Assembly: GCA_018806985.1 (NCBI GenBank)
Contig: JADANN010000099.1
Coordinates: 3,381,501-3,445,500 of the forward strand
Reading direction: 5' to 3'
Source of the DNA: Angiostrongylus vasorum
Taxonomy: Eukaryota; Nematoda; Chromadorea; Rhabditida; Metastrongylidae
DNA: 64,000 nucleotides
In this document: positions 60,295 to 64,000 of the stretch, piece after piece
Layout: every line of letters starts with the position of its first letter
How positions within the stretch are numbered: the first letter of the stretch is position 1
Notes under the pieces: generated by a model
Told to the model about the DNA's origin: nothing
Databases searched by the model: none
The model's input: the letters and a program-made list of their open reading frames with translations, nothing else
Translations under genes and position numbers: made by a program

Positions 60295-62158
60295 ATGGCA
60301 AAACGTTTCTTCTTTTCATTTCTAGTAGCCGCATGCTCTGCTACCCACATCTCAAGATCATCGTAAGTGAATCATTTTTTTCCATTCAACCTTTCATGTA
60401 CTAACCAGTCTTAATATTCTACCAACCAATCTCTCCATGAAAGATTAATATGTTATTATTTTATGAAGATCTTTGAAACACTTCTGGTCTCAAAGAAGGG
60501 AAACACGTCGACAAAACCAGTATTCACTTTTGAAATCCTTACTGGTGTATTTTGAACTTCATTATCCTATTTGGAATTCCAGAAATTTTTCGTGTTCGGA
60601 ATAATGACCGTTTTCCAATTCAGGAATCCTCAGTTTACTTCTACTACTTTCTTGCATACACGAGGAAATCCCCAATCCCTAATCACCGTTCATTTTAAGG
60701 CTAAAACAATTTCCAACCAAATTAGTGCTTAATTAGTAAAACTGCAGTTGTGAAAACTATGAAAGATCAGAAAGATTAAAACAGTTAACTAGTCTTATTC
60801 AAGTATTTAGATACGGCAAGGCGGGCTACGGAAACTATGATGTTCACCATTTCGGAAATCATTACGACAGTGGTCACAAGGGTCATGGAAAAGATTATTA
60901 TGACTACCATGTAGAGAGAAAAGCAAATAGTAAATCGCACTACGGCAGTTCAGGTGATGATGGAAGTCACAGTTCTGGTGGGCAGCATGAAGAAGATGCT
61001 AAAAAAAACATGCAGAATCTTTAAGCAACTACGGAAAAGGTGAGCTCGTCCATCTAATCCTTTCTTTTAAGCTAATTCTGTGGAAAAACAACATTCAAAA
61101 CCAGCTTTAAACTTTTAGCTACGAAAAATTTTATGGCACTTTCAGATTTGAAGATCAAAACCTATGGATACTTCGATTACAAGTACATTAGACCTCAATA
61201 CCATGTCGAAAAGTTCCATTCGGAAGAAAAGCATGCCAACAAGTACGGAGCTGACGCACATTCACAAGCAGCTGAAAACAACAAGGATAAAGACTACTAC
61301 AGGAAGGGGATACGATGACTACTATAGCAAGTATGGAAGAAACGGAGCTCACTACGTCGATTACAAGTACGGAGCCTCTGGTCGTGGTTATGATGAAGGA
61401 GACCACCACTTGAAGCATGGTGGGTTTATCAGACATGTAAGCGTCAGCAAATGTTAATTAAAACAAGATGAAACAAAGAGAAATGAAATAACTGCAAAGA
61501 GAAATGTTTCTCGTCAAAAATTTTTGATTTCCAAATAGTGTAGGGCTCTTGACTACTATTCCTGAGCTGTCCAGTATAGCCGATCACCACTCGGCACATC
61601 ACTTTGAAATCCTCTTTTCACCACTTTGTGGTAAATTGTCGCATAATACCAAACAGAGACAGAAGATATATGAGTTTCGGCATGGTTATCTAAACTTTGT
61701 GAAGCGTTTAACGCAATGGCTAGAGGTGCCCTACAAACACATTCGGTCACTGGTTCGATCTCTAGCCCCAGGCTCATCAAGCCTTCCATCACTCCGGCAT
61801 TAGCAAACTGACACCAGAATTGTTTAAGAGGATAACAGCACTTCCTTGAAACATCGGCAGGACATTGCAAGTCATTTTATAAGCAATAGGTGCACCCAGT
61901 AACCTCTAACGATGTTTGACGAAATCGAATGCATCTCTCACCTCCTAAGGGTTGATCGAGGCCGACCGCTGTATCCTTTATCCATTGTATCTAAATTTTT
62001 TCTATATTTCAGAAGTGCACAAAGGTGGACATAACGACTATGGCCACAAAGGATATGATGATCATTACGACATTTATTATCATGCACCTCATCATTATGA
62101 CTACTACGGACATCCACACGGATATGACCACCTGCATCACGACCATGAATATTACTGA
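60295..62158 (+). CDS. Secreted His/Tyr/Gly-rich protein
   Basis: Exons: 60295-60362, 60811-61039, 61146-61419 and 62013-62158, about 237 residues. The start MAKRFFFSFLVAACSATHIS is a signal peptide (basic n-region, hydrophobic core). The mature part is low complexity, dominated by Tyr, His, Gly, Asp and Lys (GYGNYDVHHFGNHYDSGHKG, then YGYFDYKYIRPQYHVEKFH, and HYDIYYHAPHHYDYYGHPH), with no Cys pattern or known domain. It could be a cuticle, eggshell or antimicrobial-type or metal-binding secreted protein; no function is assigned. As written the frame breaks twice: an A8 run at 61001-61008 (needs 6 or 9) and a G4 run at 61306-61309 (needs 3). The 61419 donor is chosen because it restores phase into exon 4; a stronger-looking GTAAGC at 61437 does not. 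Confidence 0.7.
61700..61990 (+). repeat. Family C SINE-like element, intron 3 of the secreted gene
   Basis: B-box CACTGGTTCGATCTC, body AAGCCTTCCATCACTCCGG, tail AATGCATCTCTCACCTCC and GGGTTGATCGAGGCCG. Confidence 0.65.
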
Positions 62159-62159
62159 T

Positions 62160-62970
62160 CACTTTGATATCTTCGGCATGAACATTCTAGAAACAAGATT
62201 AATTTGCGTTTCAGTTTGAAGATTGTGGCAAATAACCAGTTCATTGGAAGAAAGGGCACAAATATTGTTACATAATATTGAGTGTTTCGAAGAAGTAAAT
62301 CATTGAACTTAATAAGTCATCTTCATATTACATCAAACAAGCTGAAAGTGTTGTCAGGAGGCAGACTTCACTTAATAATCTATAAAAAAATAATTTGTCG
62401 GAGGAGTTAATTTTTACGGCGAGAAACCTGCGATGAGGAGAAAACTGCCAACCGAAAGGGCTATTGCCAGCGGATAGAGTACGCAGACGTCAATGCTGTA
62501 CTTAAAACTGATGTTCGGTACTGGGCTAACTTTTCACTGTGATAAAACGTTACACAAACGAGTAATAGGAAGAAGTTCCTTCTCTGAGTCAGTTAGGACT
62601 CAAGATCTCAATGTTCTGGCTATCGAAAATCGGTATAATCAATAATGCTTACCCATGGAGTAGGCGCGCATAAAAAATACTGAAATCGACTGAGTATAAT
62701 TTTCAAAAAGAGTCTTCCAAGTTGATAAGTCGGCACAAGGTTTTTATTATACTATTTAATCACATTTGCTAATTTTTCAGCAGTTCTGTCTTTTTTCGAG
62801 TCTGAGAAGGTTAGACTGACAGCAATCTACTCAACCAAACACTCATGACCTCAACAAAAAACCTACAACCCTAAATTTCAGTCGCATTGGAAATCTGCTT
62901 GAAATCGCATTAGGCTTCCTGGTGTTGACAGAACTGTGCTTAGATTGTAAATCGCGGTAGTATACAATAA
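62160..62970. other. No supported feature
   Basis: 3' flank of the secreted gene and AT-rich spacer. No gene or repeat recognised. Confidence 0.3.
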
Positions 62971-62973
62971 ATA

Positions 62974-62997
62974 ATGATATATATATATATATATATT
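62974..62997. repeat. AT dinucleotide microsatellite
   Basis: An uninterrupted run of about eleven AT units directly before a family E copy. Confidence 0.8.
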
Positions 62998-63007
62998 TGC
63001 ATGTATG

Positions 63008-63300
63008 TACGGTTTAACGCCTCATCGTAGCTAGGTGTTCTAGAGGGACGGAGTGCGATGTACAGCGGGGGGTTCGCCCTCAAACCAGGCCTTCCCAAGC
63101 TGGGAAAGAGCCCGACGTTCCCATCTGGAATCCCAACAATATCAGGAGCCACCAGCGTCTTGGTATCAAACTAGTCGCATGCTAATAAATGTCCCTCTGA
63201 CCCAAAAGGGTTGGAGACTGGCTGCAGTGGTGAAGACCTGAGGAAAGCTATAGTTAGACTGATCTCGGGACTCATGGGAACCATGGTGACTGAGTTAGCA
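63008..63300 (-). repeat. Family E repeat
   Basis: Reverse copy beginning at the family end (GGTTTAACGCCTCATCG) with TCCCAAGCTGGGAAAGAG, TCTTGGTATCAAAC and CATGGGAACCATGGTGAC. Confidence 0.65.
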
Positions 63301-63309
63301 AAACTCAAG

Positions 63310-64000
63310 CGTCAGTACCCCTCTCAGTGAGCGTTCCCGTCTACAGCGTCGGGCGAATGAGACAACAGGTGAGAGGCGATGTAATCTCGAAGTTGCACAG
63401 GACATCACTGGAAACGGACAAAAAAGGCACGCACGCGACGCGAGATAGAGACCGCATCTTGTTGTGCACCTGTGACCCCAAAACAATCTCGTCAGACAGC
63501 AATCATTACGCTCTTCTTGACGGCGCCGATCACATCAATTTCCATATAGGAGGCGAAAAGCAGGAACATAAGCTAATTAGATGACGGGGCCCTAGTCATT
63601 CGTGAAGGAAAATTTCTGTTACGAAATGCAGGAGGCGTTGGCGTTGTCGTACATCCGTCTATTTCCACGTTCGCCTCAAACCTTCTCATAAAAAGAAAGT
63701 CAGTATCATCTACTGTTGCTCATCAACTTGCACAGCCGACGAGAGCGAACTGGACGGTTTTACACCCAGATGGCACCAATGAGAAGTCATAAAAATTCGT
63801 TGTTGTGAACTTCAACGACAGATTAGGAACGGCCAACGAGAACTAATACAGAGTAGGGAAATTCGGATTAGAATGAAATGAGAATGGAAACCGCTTTTCA
63901 GGACACCTGTCCACAGGAAATCTCTTCCATGAAAATTCATTTTTTCGAGAACAGGGACCATCGTCGATGAATGGGAGTCTCCCTAACGACGCGATTCATG
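63310..64000 (+). mobile_element. RTE-type LINE 5' part, second lineage (cut by window edge)
   Basis: The plus strand reads an endonuclease-like region in shifting frames: ILLCTCDPKTISSDSNHYAL, DGALVIREGKFLLRNAGG, VGVVVHPS, then KFVVVNFNDRLGTANEN (the usual GDFNA block changed to VNFND) and NGNRFSGHLSTGNLFHENS. It continues beyond the window. Clearly different from copies 1 and 2; probably the lineage of 39845-40735. Confidence 0.65.

Noticed and set aside
1..64000. CRISPR arrays, bacterial operons, phage or viral genes
   Set aside because: No regularly spaced direct repeats, ribosome-binding sites or compact same-strand gene runs. All recognisable genes are split eukaryotic genes.

Overview
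The window looks like nuclear DNA of a strongylid (clade V) parasitic nematode, most likely a hookworm-type species. It is AT-rich and gene-poor. Its genes are split into short exons with TTTCAG-type acceptors and GTAAGT/GTGAGT donors. The gene families are ones expanded in nematodes, and the spacers and introns are full of RTE-type LINEs, a Penelope-like element, a decayed mariner and several short interspersed repeat families. The species call is an inference.

Five split genes can be reconstructed. (1) A MADF/BESS-type nuclear protein, + strand, 9378-12241, possibly with a GC-rich upstream exon at 1831-1976. (2) A PNMT/NNMT/TEMT-type SAM-dependent N-methyltransferase, + strand, 22138-30885; one 6.6 kb intron holds a whole antisense RTE LINE. 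(3) A tau-tubulin/CK1-like kinase, + strand, 35801-38136, intact over eight exons. (4) An SH2-tyrosine kinase of the Fer/Fps type, - strand, 58094-50430, twelve exons. (5) A secreted His/Tyr/Gly-rich protein, + strand, 60295-62158.

The rest is mobile DNA. Two RTE LINE copies (25965-29365 minus, 40736-44110 plus) and a fragment (44570-45870) belong to one family. A different RTE lineage gives 39845-40735 (minus) and 63310-64000 (plus, cut by the window edge). A Penelope-like element (33093-35079) has reverse transcriptase and GIY-YIG parts between two ~0.5 kb inverted arms. I name the short repeats A (palindromic, hammerhead-bearing), B and C (tRNA-derived SINE-like), D (SINE-like) and E (~380 bp, unclassified).

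The most notable observations are these. Complete hammerhead ribozyme cores lie in both arms of the Penelope-like element, and decayed hammerheads lie in a short palindromic repeat family. A ~245 bp patch of the tyrosine kinase locus, including 19 nt of an exon and its splice acceptor, sits inside a repeat in the methyltransferase intron. A run of single-base homopolymer length errors interrupts three otherwise normal genes, which suggests assembly error or recent decay. Stretches not listed below showed me nothing I could support.
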